From Anaeramoeba flamelloides (Eukaryota; Metamonada; Anaeramoebidae), in assembly GCA_027625915.1 (NCBI GenBank), contig JANTQA010000032.1, positions 7,440,001 through 7,504,000 on the forward strand: a stretch of DNA of 64,000 nt, given 5' to 3'. Positions within the stretch are counted from its first letter, which is position 1; each line of letters opens with the position of its first letter. Under the pieces are notes generated by a model. It saw only the letters and a list, made by a program, of their open reading frames with translations, had not been told where the DNA came from and did no database searches. Position numbers and translations under genes: made by a program. This document shows positions 44,800 through 56,664 of this stretch, one piece after another.

Positions 44800-47040
44800 T
44801 TAGTTTTTTTTTTTACCTTTTCCTTTTCCTTTTCCTTTTCCTTTACCCTTTCCTTTTCCTTTACCCTTTCCTTTTCCTTTTCCTTTTCCTTTACCTTTTC
44901 CCTTTCCCTTTCCTTTACCTTTACCTTTGGTTTTTCTTTTTGTTGGTGCTTTCTTCTTTTTTGCTGATTTTTTTTTCTTGTTGAGTCTTCTTTTTTTGAG
45001 TGCTCTGTATCTTTGTCTTTCTTCAGAGTCAAGTGCAAAGTGTTGTTTGTCTTGGATCAAGCATTCTTCTTCAACTAATCTGGCCAAGGATGTTCTTAAG
45101 TAGAAGTTGTGAGTTTTGCTGACATCATAATTTTCTTTGATGTAATTGCTGATCGATTGTCTTGAAAGTCCTTTTCTTGCTCTTGTTGTTAAAATGGCTT
45201 CATAAATCATTTCTTGGTATGGTGGGTTTCTTGATTTGCTTTTCTTCTTTGGAGTTCGTTTTCTTTTTTCTTGGTGCTGGACTTGACGATGATGATGATG
45301 ATGATGATGATGACATTTTTGGTTTGAAGTTTTTTTTGTTTAAATTAAAAAATTTTTTTTAATAAAAAAATGATTATAATTTCTTGTTTTTTGATTTTAA
45401 AATAATTTTTCATTTTTTTTTTCAAGTTATTTGGATTTTATTTTCAAATAATTCAAGTAATTCCATTATTTATATTTGTAGATTCTTTTTTTAAGACTTT
45501 AGCAACTGATATTAATGTTTCTTGTTGTTTTATTTATTTTTCAATATCATTGAAATAATCCAATAATTTTACGATTTGGTTTTTCATTTTTAAATGATTC
45601 ATAATTTAATTTATTATCATTTCTTGTTACATAATACTTTTATTTCAATCTATCCTTATAATATTATCAACTACCATTATCAAAACACCGTTGAACAATG
45701 AAGTTTATTTTTATTCTTTAAAATAAGACCTAAAAGTTAACCAAATATTTTTACCACCAAGAAAACTGTAACCAATAATAATTTTTTTTGTTTAACAGAT
45801 TTTTATTTTTAAAGTATTTACAATATCATAATACCTCTAATTAAAATGCCAAAGAGCGTGTAAACTTATCCTGAGATTATTGGATCTTTTGATTCCAGAT
45901 TAACGTTTTTGTGTAAATTTTTTAAAAAAATCTTCTTTTTCTTGATAGATTTAGAATATTCATTTAAATCCTTCTTTTTATGGATACATACCGATATTTT
46001 TAACCAACAACCTGTTAATTTAGTTGTTTTTCTCTTTCATATTTATTGTTATTTTTGGAGTAAATTTTTTTTTTTATCAAACAAATTGATTCCAAAGAAA
46101 AAAATCAAAATCCAAGATCCAAATAAATTGAATGAGATTATAAATTAGTAAACTTTAAATTCCGTTCAGAAGAATAATCAAGAATTTTTACTAATCCCAA
46201 AAAAGAACGTTAATAATTCATTTTACAAAAAATTTTATATTTGTGTTTTTTAATTTAAAATATTTGACTCATGAGAAATGAGACAAAGATCCTCACAAGT
46301 TCTTTGAAAGAAGAATTTTGATTTCTTTTTTGGATCAATAAAGAAAAAATTATTGCCAGTTTGAATTAACAAGAACTTGGAAAATTGGAAAACATAAAAC
46401 CAGCCATTCTCAAAAACAATAAAGTGTTTTGAACCAAATTATTTCAGAACAAAACATAGTTATTTTATGGTTGTAAACTTGGGAAAGTCACTTGGGTTCA
46501 TAAAGATTTTATAATGAATGAAAACTTTTATTTTTGATTTGATTTTGAAAAAGTTTTTTTTTTGGAATTTTCTTTGATGATTCTATCTTTGTTGAGATCT
46601 CTTACACCAAGAATTCAAATTATTAAATTACAATCCAACAAAAATATAAAGACATTAATTTTTTTGAAGTAAATAAAAAAATTTAAGAGTCAGATTTTCG
46701 ATTTTGGTTTTCATAAAAAAGTGAACATTTTTTTCTTGGATCTGATAGTATTTTTTTTTTAAGGGAATAGTCTCTATTATTTTTTTTTTGACCAATTTCT
46801 AAATAAGGATTTATTATCTAGAAATGTGTTTAATATTGAAAATAAAGAGGGATTTTTCAAATCTAAGTAATTGGAAAAAACTTTTTGATCTCTTGTAAAT
46901 TTAGATAAAAAAATTTAATAGAGATTAATCCCTTAAAGAATTAACATCCATCCAAAACCAAATTTCAATAGAAGAGAAAACAAAAAAAAAATTCCATAGA
47001 TTTGAAATTTTTTAAAAGTTTCAATAACAGAAAAACAAAA
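44271..47040 (+). repeat. Segmental duplication, copy 2 (2.8 kb)
   Basis: Direct repeat of 27648-30568, lacking the insertion of about 150 bases near 29.7 kb and carrying small indels, including one in the H1 coding region. Left and right boundaries are sharp: outside them the flanks of the two copies do not match. Confidence 0.92.
44800..45316 (-). pseudogene. Second linker histone H1 copy, frame shifted near the N-terminus
   Basis: This copy is almost identical to the H1 gene at 28165-28680, including the poly-Ser start (ATG at 45314-45316), the H15 domain and the Gly-Lys tail. It has one additional T in the run at about 45264-45275 (plus strand). The reading frame from the usual ATG therefore shifts after about 17 codons and stops soon after. 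An internal ATG at 45210 still opens 136 residues that begin inside the winged-helix domain (MIYEAILTTRARKGL), lacking the first residues of helix 1. The rest of the frame is intact, so either the loss is very recent, the gene is used from the internal start, or the extra T is a homopolymer sequencing error. Context: it lies on the duplicated segment with the same flanking DNA. Confidence 0.7.
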
Positions 47041-48410
47041 GTAAGATAAAGAATATCCAAATTTTCTAGTCGATAAGAATTAGAATCAGATATAGTTGTT
47101 AACAAAAATAATTTAAGAGTATTGACTTTAAAGTCAAAATTATCACCTTTTACAATTAAAAAAGATCAAATACAATTTTTTTTAACTTTAGTTGTTTTTT
47201 ATGGAATTGTTGGTATTTAAATCACTTTTTGAAAAATAATATATTAATTTTAATTTCAAACATAAAATAAAACACCAAATAGAATATCCAGTTGAATTCT
47301 CTGGTCTGATTTAAGGAAATGTATTAACAATTTATCCCACCCCAATCTCAAAACTCTATTGTAGTATTCTATTTTAGTTTTGGAAAAAAATCTAAGAAAT
47401 TGTTTTAAAAAAAGTATAATAAATAACTCAAAATCCAAAAATATCCCAACATAATAAACAAGACAGTTTTTAGATCTAACTGTAAATTAAATAATAGTGG
47501 ACTTGTTGACTTCTCGCATAAAACTCTTATTTTAATTGAACATCCTCTAAGATTTAAAAGGAAGATTATGTGTTTAGTGAAATAAAAAAATCCACTAAAA
47601 GCATGCTACCAACCTATGTGGGAATGTTTTATCTTTTTAGAACCCACCCAGGCACAAATTAAAAAAATATTATTTTTCTCACCAATATCCACATTTTAAG
47701 AAATCTAACATTTTATCTTTATCCAAAAATTATTTATTGATGTCAAACCCAAAACACAAATCAATTTTTTTTTTTTCCTATTCAATACTTTTCATTGTCT
47801 TTCTTTGGATAAAAAGCAAATATACCCTACCAAACGAGGTTTCAAAAGTTTAATTAATTTAAAAAAAGAATACAACATTCAGAGACAATAAAATCAACCC
47901 ATTTGAGAAACCACTCTCTATTCTTCTTCTTCTTCTTTTCTTGCAACTATCTTTTTAACATATTAGCTGATATATTCTTTACAAAAAAAAAAAAATAATT
48001 TATGTTATTGGTATTTATTTTGACAAAAAACAAGCATATCAAGATTTTGTAACACGAATAAAATATTTTTTTTTTGGAAATTGAGTTGAATATGTTAATT
48101 TAAACAGCATCGAACCACATTATGAATAATTATATTATTATTATTATTATTACGTTTTCAAAACAACACCTACCAAACTTAAACCCAAAAAAAAATACAA
48201 AAAAATAAAATTATCTAGAATTTAATTATAATTATTTAAATAATTATTTTTTATTTGTAAAATAATTTTAATCTTCCTTGGTATTTAAAAAAAAAAAATA
48301 AAAAGTTTATTAATTTTTTTTTTTTGATGATTAATCATTGAGAATAAATAAAATTTATTTCCCAGCCATATATTATTGTTATTATCATAATAACCCAACG
48401 GATTGGACAA
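45317..48410. other. AT-rich spacer between the H1 copy and RPF1
   Basis: The part to 47040 belongs to the segmental duplication. The remainder to 48410 is AT-rich, with a short CTT run (about 47921-47936) and an ATT run (about 48132-48151), and no recognisable gene. The frame 47256-47438 is not convincing. Confidence 0.6.
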
Positions 48411-51400
48411 TTATAAAAACCATTTTAAACGCGATGACCCCATTTTGCTACGATAATACCAAATATATTCACCATGGTTTGTATCCCATGTGCCGAGTTG
48501 AACTGTTCTAAGTTTCAGAGTAAACTGTGGACCAATTTCAGATAATGATGTTTTTTCTTTTGATTCAAATTTATATCGATAATGTCGGAAAAAAACGAAA
48601 TCTCTTTGGTTATGAAAAACAAGCAATCTTCTCCCCTTATACTGTGGATTATGTGGCATCAGGGAATTCAGCATTCTTGTTACGGTGTGTCCTAATCTAG
48701 TTGAAAAATTTTTGAAAATTAATTCTGGTCTATATTGAACAAACTTTTTTGGAACATGCTATTTTTATTAACATTAAGAAATATTGAAAATTAAGTATTT
48801 TTTTTTTGTTATTGTTTTAAAAATTTGTAAAGTTTTTTTAATATGTATAAACATAACATTGAGAAATTAAATTTAGAAAAGTTTTAAAAATCCATCAATT
48901 TATTGTTCTATTTATTCTTTTAAAGTATTACTAATTCCACATTTAAAAACCCTTTCTATTCATTTTTTTTTTACAATGGCTTGATCAAATTCCATTAATA
49001 AATAATAATTATTAATGCATTAAAAAATGAAAAAAAAACAAGCAATAGATAATATTCAAAAATTATTTTTTAAGTTTATTTTAATAACTAACACCTAAAA
49101 AACTAAAAAACACCAAGAGAATAACAGTAATGATACCACGACTAATAAAATTTAAAGTCATTTCAAAAAAGTTGAAAATAAACCCCAATTCAAAATTTTT
49201 AACACACAAAAATTCGATTTGTGAAAAAAAAAACTTAATTAATCAATTAAAGAAGATTTACGAAATTAGAACCATTTACTAATTGAAATGTTAACACTTT
49301 TTTATAAATTACAATACTTACAAAACAATAAATAAATAATTATCAATACAAATAAATCATGGGTGTGTTAGAAATTTTGCAGAGAGCAAAACAAAAAAAT
49401 TGATTGGTAAATTTGTTTAAATTCTAATAGGAATATTGATCGATCAAATGGTTAGACACTACCAACCAATTTTATTTGAGAACTTCTATTTGGAACAACC
49501 TAACTTTAACCTAATATCAATGGTTCAAAAAAATTTTGATCGAACAAAAAAAGTTACGTAATTCAAACAATGAAATGAAAAAAAAAACTAAAAGATGAAA
49601 AAATGATTTTCACATTTTTCAAAAATCAAAATTATCTCCAATTTCAATGAAATTGTATTATTGTGATTGTTTGGAACGTTTTAGCCGTGTGGAAAATTTT
49701 GAATTTTAGTTTATATTGAATATTTTAACAACTTTAAAGTACATTTCATTTCAGATTTATAGATTAATTATCGTTTTTGATCAAGATCCCCCACTTTTTT
49801 TTTAATGTAATAATAATGACTTGAAACTTTTTTGAAATAGAATTGCCATCATTTATTTTTTTTTAAGATTTCATCCAGTTTAAAATTTTTATTTCTTTTT
49901 TTTAATATACCCAATCTAAAAAAAAATGATAAGAAGAAAAAATATTTTTCCTTTCTCGATCCCACCTCTCCACTACCCTTTCTATTTTATAAAAAAAGTT
50001 TGAACAATAAATAATTAAGGAGAGAAAAAAAAAGAAAAAAAAAAAAATTACTTTCATTTGGCTCCGGGTCACAACACTTGATAATTTATAATGAGCAGTT
50101 GGGCCAATTGGTAAATGAATATGTATCAATCCATTGATTTTTTTATTACACTCACTGATAATCATAATATCAGTATATTTACGATTGTTACAATACTCAA
50201 CAATTTCTGGGATTTTGTAATTTCTTCGTGCAAAAAATGTTGAATTTCCAAAGCATTGTATTAAATCTTTAATCAAGTCAGGTGATCTCTAAATATTGCC
50301 AAAATAGATATCAATTAATATAATTATTTAAAATAAATTAATTTTATAAAAAAAATAAATAAATTACTGTCATTTTAAAACTGTTTTGAATTGATTTGGA
50401 TTTAAATATAAATAACTATTCGAATTTTGTTAAAGTGTTTTAATGGTTATTTTTTAAAATTGAGGATTCCCTAAAAATGAAAAGGCATGTTTTTTTAATA
50501 ATGAACTCTTTTCAAAATATTTCGATAACCTCACCCCCCCAAAAAAAAACTGTTAAACAAAATATTTTTTGGATTACAAACACCCCATACTTAAACAACA
50601 TATATATATATATATATATATATCTCCATAGCCGTTTTAAAAACAGCACGGAATAAAAGTTTTAAAAGTGGCACTTCAAATTGCCCAATTCACCCTTTTT
50701 GATCAGAACTGATGACATCTTATAAAACATTTAGCTGACACATATTTAAATCAGTGTAATGTTTTGAATTTTTGAATTGTCTGGATATTCTTAAAAATAA
50801 AATTCGAAATCAATAAGTTTGATTCATCAATTGGAATATTTTTTTTTTAATGGTGTTAACCCATTTAATAAGATTTTTTACAAGTTATTTTAATTGATGA
50901 AATTTTAAAGATAAAAATTATGTGTGAAATAAATTAGTCGTTTTTTTTTTTTTTTTTCAGAAAAATTTTCTCGTTTCTACACTTTAAATTAATAATTAAG
51001 TCAAAATAAGCAATTGATTAAATATAAACTATTTTACACCCAAACGGCTGGTTTGTAATTGATGGGCATCATGCTTAAAGTGCTTGAATGGATTTTAGAA
51101 GAAAAAATTTAATTTTGGAATTTTCAAAATTGAAATCATTTTTTCACATTTTTGCTTATTTCTTTTTTTCTACAATTTTTTTTTTTGGTACGTAATTGAG
51201 TTTCAAATTTTTTTTTTTTATTACAAGATCTATAGTCACTAAATAAAAAAAAAAAAGGTATTTTTCTAATGTTATTGAAACAGTGGAAATGATTGTAGAG
51301 AAAAATCGTATTGATTTCTATTGGAAATTTATTTGATCTTCAATAGGAAGATCAAAATTAACAATGCTTTTTTTCTCAATGTTAATATCACCTAAGAATT

Positions 51401-53990
51401 TGAGTTTTTGGATTTTTAAAAAATATATAAATTGATTAGATTGACTTCATACTGACACCAACTATTCTCTGATGCGTATTATTCGACTTATTTCTTATTT
51501 ATCCTTGAAAGGCCAATTATAAAAAATAATTGATATTTGTAAATTTTTTTGTTCCCCTTTGACCGAAACAAAGTTTATTTCAAAAATTTAAACTCGTAAT
51601 TATTTCAATTTCGATGAACAATATTTTTAAAAATATAAAGAGAAAATTTAAAAAGTTTTTTAGAGAAAGCAATGTATTGTATTTTTTTATACTGGTTATT
51701 TAGGAAATTCTTTATTTGGCATTTGGTTCAAAATTGGATTAAATGATTATGATTTAAATTATTTCAAATAATTGAATTTTTAGTACTTTTTTTGTCTGTA
51801 GAAACATAATTTAGACTTTATTTTTTAAACTCTCCTTTTATTTATTTAGCTATATTCGAAATTAAATTTTATTTAGTTCTGTTGAATCTAAAAATCTATT
51901 TTTAACTCAAAGTTCAAAAAATTATTTCCAAAAATGTGGAGCATTTTTTTTTATTTCAAATAATATTATCTTTCTTAGTGGACCTATGCATAAAATGATA
52001 ATATAAAATTTAGAAGAATATTAATTTTGGATAAATTAGTACCCATTGTATATATTTCAAAATATGTTCCATCAAAATATTTACAAAAAATGGAAAAAAA
52101 AAATTTGCAAATTGTCTTTTTAAAATATGAGACACACAAATTCAATAAAAAATGGGCAATGATCAGGATACAAAGGATTTTTTTAAACAATAAAATATCG
52201 TTATTAGTTTTTCATTCTACAGATAAATTAAAACAAAAAAAGTTTTGATTTTGTCTCAAGTCCAAAAAGTAAAAACCAAATTAGATGCAATTATTGTCCC
52301 TAATTGGCTTTGTGAGGATCTTGGTGTTTTTTCAACAAATAATTAGTAAAATATTTTTGGAATTTGAAATAAATACTTTTATTTATTAATTGGAAAATAA
52401 CATTATTGTGAAATTTTATCGGGGTTAAGCCTCTTAGGAAAACAATTTTTTACGATCAAAAAGAAAAAAATAATCAACCCTTTTATGGCCCAAAAAAAAA
52501 TCATATAAAATTGAGATCCGAAACTTTGATATCTTTTATTACAAGTAATGTAATATCTTACAAACAAATTGAATTATTACTAAGAACCAATTTATGATAA
52601 ATAACCATTTTGAATATTTAAATAGTTTAATTAGAATTGAGTTTAATAAAGATATTTTAAAATAAATTTGGCCAGCTTTTTTGGAAATAGCTTAAAGAAT
52701 AACTGTATTACAGAAAAAATTTCTATTTTTCATTGATTTGGTGAGATCGTGTGCTTTTTCTTCTAATTGTTTGAATGGAACAATTTTTTATGCGAATAAA
52801 GAAAAAAGTAATGGGCTTGGTTAAGTGTTTGATAGTGGAATAAGTGATTCTAATACCTAAGAAGCCAATTAAAATAGACTACTAATTTAATTATTCTAAA
52901 TTAGTATTCAGAAGGAATGATAATAATCTCACATTTTGATTTCTTTCTTACAAATATAGTTTTTTGCTCTCAATCTTTAAAGTCTCTCGAAAATTAAAAT
53001 GATCGAAAATATGATCAAGCAAAATATTTGGGACTTGAAATAATAAATATTCCTTTCATAATTGAAAAGCAACAGTAAATAAACTGGAAAATTATTCGTT
53101 TAGAAAATTTAAAAAATCTTCTTTTTCTTGTTTTTTGATTGAAAAAATCCAAAGATCTTCCAAAACCAAATAGAAAAGTGATATTTGTTCGGGATTGAAT
53201 TTCAGCTTGCTTAATGAACTTGAAGAAAAAATTTTGATTTATGGAGTTTGATTTGATAGTAACCAGGAGATCAACTCATTAGAAAAACGAAATGGGGTTT
53301 TTGAGTATTTACTTTGTCTTTCAAATGAAAAAAAAAAAGTAAAGTAATTTGGGTTTACGTAATTTTTTTTTTTATTTTATTATGAGGAATGTTTGAGCGA
53401 ATAACAAAACTAATAAAACAAAACAAGCCGAAAAAAAAGAGGAAGAAAAGAATTTGAAACTTACAACTTTTGTATTCCCAGTTGTGGTAAAACAGATTTT
53501 TGGTTTCTTTTTTTTGTCAAAATATTCGGACATTTCATCTGTTTTTTCAGAAAAAAGCACCTCAGGATCATTTGGTACAACGGTTGTTAAATCAGGTAGC
53601 CGAGTCATTTCTTGTGTAATTTGTACAAGCTTTGGTGGCGCTTTTTCACCTAATTCTTCTCGTTCTTTTTGTCGCTTCTTTCTACGTAGGATTTTTTGTT
53701 TTTTCTTTTCTTCTTTTACAACCTGGAAATAATTAGATCGTATTAGGTGAGAAAGAGAATTATAATCAAATAAATTAATAAAGAAGTTAAGAAGACTATT
53801 AGAAGTTTTTTGTTGTTTTCAAAGCCATTTAAAAATTGTGAAAGAAAAAAAACATATTTCTTTGTTTATTTTTGATGAGTGTGTGCTCAATAAATTGCTT
53901 TGGTGGAAGCTCGACCTCTTCTTCTTTCTTTTGGTTTTTTTTTGTCCAATTTTTTCTTTTTCGGTATGTGTTGTTGTTGTTTTTGCTCAT
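48411..53990 (-). CDS. RPF1: Ribosome production factor 1 (RPF1, Brix domain), four exons
   Basis: RPF1 is a nucleolar Brix-domain protein needed for 60S subunit assembly and rRNA processing. Exon 1 (about 53853-53990) starts MSKNNNNTYRKRKNWTKK and carries the family motif IKNKQR. Exon 2 (53465-53722) gives KEREELGEKAPPK, then the Brix start KPKICFTTTGNTKV. Exon 3 (50052-50288) gives the GPTAHYKLSSV motif. Exon 4 (48411-48758) gives ELIFKNFSTRLGHTV, GRRLLVFHNQRDFVFFRHYR, GPQFTLKLRTVQLGTWD and the end SSRLKWFL. Junctions 2/3 (GTAAGT...TTTAG) and 3/4 (GTAATT...AATAG) are canonical and in phase. Total is about 326 residues, close to the human and yeast proteins. Introns 2 and 3 are 3176 and 1293 bases. 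The exon 1/2 junction is unresolved: the natural donor and the best acceptor leave the frame one base out. Identification is firm from motifs in all four exons. Confidence 0.88.
49390..49740 (+). repeat. Dispersed repeat in RPF1 intron 3, related to the 15.25 kb element
   Basis: It shares ATTGGTAAATTTGTT, a TTGATCGAT block, TTACGTAA, AAATCAAAATTAT-TCCAA and GAATTTTAGTTTATATT in the same order with 15470-15790. The ends do not show a clean inverted repeat here. Confidence 0.45.
50600..50623. repeat. (AT)n microsatellite
   Basis: A TATATA tract of about 24 bases inside RPF1 intron 2. Confidence 0.9.
51468..51550 (+). repeat. Short dispersed repeat shared with 12.70-12.79 kb
   Basis: CTTATTTATCCTTGAAAGGC and AATTATAAAAAATAATTGAT match the earlier copy, with only a few differences. 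Confidence 0.4.
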
Positions 53991-56457
53991 CTTTGCTGAT
54001 AAATAATTCGATAAATGGGATCCAAAAAATGAATTTTCTTTTTGTTTTTAGAATGTGAGTGAACTTATGAAGAGAAAAATAAATAACTGTTCCAACAATA
54101 TTTTTCAAGTTTATTTAGCCACTTAAGAAAAATCCTCACTTTTTAAGGAATTTTCATTACGTAATAAAAATAGAAAATTTTTTTTTAAGGCAACAACCCA
54201 ATCGATAATCTCCAGTCAGAATACAATTTATAAGCTACCCAAATAACATATTTTAAAACATACCGTTGTTTGTCAGAAAAAGTTCTGATAATAAATTAAG
54301 AGGGTTTAAGAATTCGAAAAATCGGTTATGATCAATATGTGAACTTTATAAAAAATTATGAACTTGAATTAAGTTCTTGTGAAAATTGTTTTTTACTAAA
54401 GATTTATCAGGAACCTTTACAACAATTTCTTAAATTTGGACTTTTTAAACAAATAATTGATCAAGAACAATGTAAGAATAGTAAAAAAAATTTTCAAGTA
54501 AATTTAATAGCAAATTCAAAAATTATATATAAAAACCACCAGAATAAAAAAGTAAAGTTAAAAAAAACTGATTACTAGAAGAAATACTATAACTGTTAAA
54601 GATATTTTGAATAATTAATTATTTCTTTTTAAAAAGTTTGATTCGTTTTTGAAATTACTCAAGTACAAAATCAAACATATTTCCATTTTATTACAAAAAG
54701 AGTATTTTCTTAAAAAGATGAAAGAAATCTTATTATTTGTGAAGGAAATCATAAAAAAAATTAAACTTTAAACACATTATTCCTTTCAAAATAAATTAAA
54801 CAAAATATTCATTCCTCTTTCCAAAAAAAGATTTATAAATCAAAGTTCAAATACAATTTTTGAATTTAAAACAAGCTTAAATTATTAATTTTACCTAAAG
54901 AATTAAGTTTTTTTTATAATTTATTGTAATTCATCAAAGTTTTTTTTTTCGGAAAACCGAATGAAAATCTTGATCATTTTATTTTGCAATTAACAGTAAA
55001 AAATTCAAGTCTTGAATTAAAACTCAATATAAAAAAAACTACATTTCAAAAAAATATTAATAAATTGTTTCAAACTTTAAACAAATGTAATTTTTTTTAT
55101 GTTCATTTTTCTTCTAAATTGTTGTTATTCATACAAAAAGAATACCAGATAAACAATCAAACTCATAAGACACTAAATATCCCAAAAAGAATCTTTTTCA
55201 AACTTTTAAAATTGCACTTATATCATTGATAAATACTTTTTAGTAAGGCGATTCCAATCAATATTTAATAAAAAATGGATAATTATTTTAGTGGGGTTAT
55301 AATAAATCAAAAGAGTAAAAATATTAACAGAATTTATTAACATTTCTCAAAAATTTCAATAGTTTTAGTAAAAATGAATCACCCACCATTAATAATTACA
55401 ATAAAAAATAATTTTAAATATTGAATAAAAAAAAATTGTAATTTTTATGAGTGACTAATAAATATCAAAAACTAACAAACATTTAAAGCATGACCAATCT
55501 CCAAAAATAAACAATCACAAATGAGAATTTTTTAGAAAAAAGCACCTAAGATTGAAACCCAATTTACAATCTAAATGGCTGTGGACTACCCTTTGAAAAC
55601 AACTATGTTAGTTTTATGTGTAACCATTTATCACTTTTTGAGATCTTGGAGATTTTTTTTCTTTTTTGTTTTTTCACTGTATTTATTATTATTGAGAATA
55701 TTACAAAATAATATTACTTTGTGAAATATAGAGGAATATAAAATAATTATAAATGAGATTAAATCGAATACAATTGATTGTATACTTAAAGCTAAAAATT
55801 TAGTTTAGATTGTAGAAATTTGAACTTTTGGAAAGATCAAATAAGAAACAAGATTCAATTTTTTATCAAAATTTGAATTTTTGGGATTGTGAATCTTTTC
55901 AAACTTTTTTTAATTGATTTTTTGCTAATGATATCCTATGAAATTTTTATTTTTTTAATTTCAATTATTTCATAAAGATCATATGAAATTTTTTTTTGTT
56001 ATTTGACTTTTTTTGTCTATCAAAAGAAGTGTAATTCCACAACACCCTTTTCTTTTCAGTCGCCATTCACCAGAATTATGGATAAAAACCTAATAAATTA
56101 CTAGACCCTTAAGAAAGTTAGCATATTTTAAAAGTTTTGAAAATTTGAAATTTGAGATTATTACTAAAAGATTTTTATTTAAGTACCAATAAATATTGAA
56201 ACTTTGCAAACTAAACACCTTTGCAAATAAAAGGCACATAAAATTATCAAGAATTATTCTTCATTGAATCAAATTAATTGCAGTATCATTCTAAAAAATA
56301 CGAAACGTTTTTAAAACCTAAAAAAACAACCAACTGAATATTTAAAACCCATCAAAACAAAACTATAAAAATTAAAATTAAATATTATAAAAATTGGTGT
56401 ACTCTTTTATTTGAAATAAGAAATCTCGTTTTGTAAATTGTTTGGTTAAAAAAATTA

Positions 56458-56664
56458 TTAAATCAATAAAAAACTTTGAACACGGTGGATTGGGGAAAAT
56501 TCTTTACAAGCCAGACCTTTACTTCTTAAAGTCTCACCTTTCAAGTAAAAACGCAATTCGTCTGGGTCTTTTGTTGGAATTGTGCTTTTTTCTTTATTTT
56601 CTTTTTTCTTTGTTCCATGTATCAATCCAATAATCGTCTTTCTTAATTTCTGAATCAAGCTCAT
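56458..56664 (-). CDS. Possible small protein or first exon, unrecognised
   Basis: A 68-residue frame starts MSLIQKLRKTIIGLIHGTKK and continues with a Lys/Glu linker, then TKDPDELRFYLKGETLRSKG. Its base composition is less A/T-extreme than the surroundings and its residues are not dominated by Phe/Lys/Asn. A good 5' splice-site candidate (AAAG/GTGAGA, about codon 43) lies inside the frame, so it may be exon 1 of a spliced gene whose later exons I could not find on the minus strand. I do not recognise the protein. The amphipathic N-terminal segment could associate with membrane, but that is a guess. Confidence 0.3.
   Translation of the reverse strand: MSLIQKLRKTIIGLIHGTKKKENKEKSTIPTKDPDELRFYLKGETLRSKGLACKEFSPIHRVQSFLLI

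Larger units (their letters stand above)
50289..53464 (-). other. RPF1 intron 2 (3.2 kb)
   Basis: An unusually long intron for this window. It holds an (AT)n tract at 50600-50623, the short repeat at 51468-51550 and AT-rich DNA. The plus-strand frame 52027-52248 and the short open stretch after it (to about 52345) have slightly protein-like composition but match no family I know. Confidence 0.7.

Noticed and set aside
45162-45362. Plus-strand poly-Asp frame at the second H1 copy
   Set aside because: Antisense of the poly-Ser start of the H1 copy.
52027-52345. Open plus-strand stretches within RPF1 intron 2
   Set aside because: Not recognisable and interrupted; insufficient to call a nested gene.
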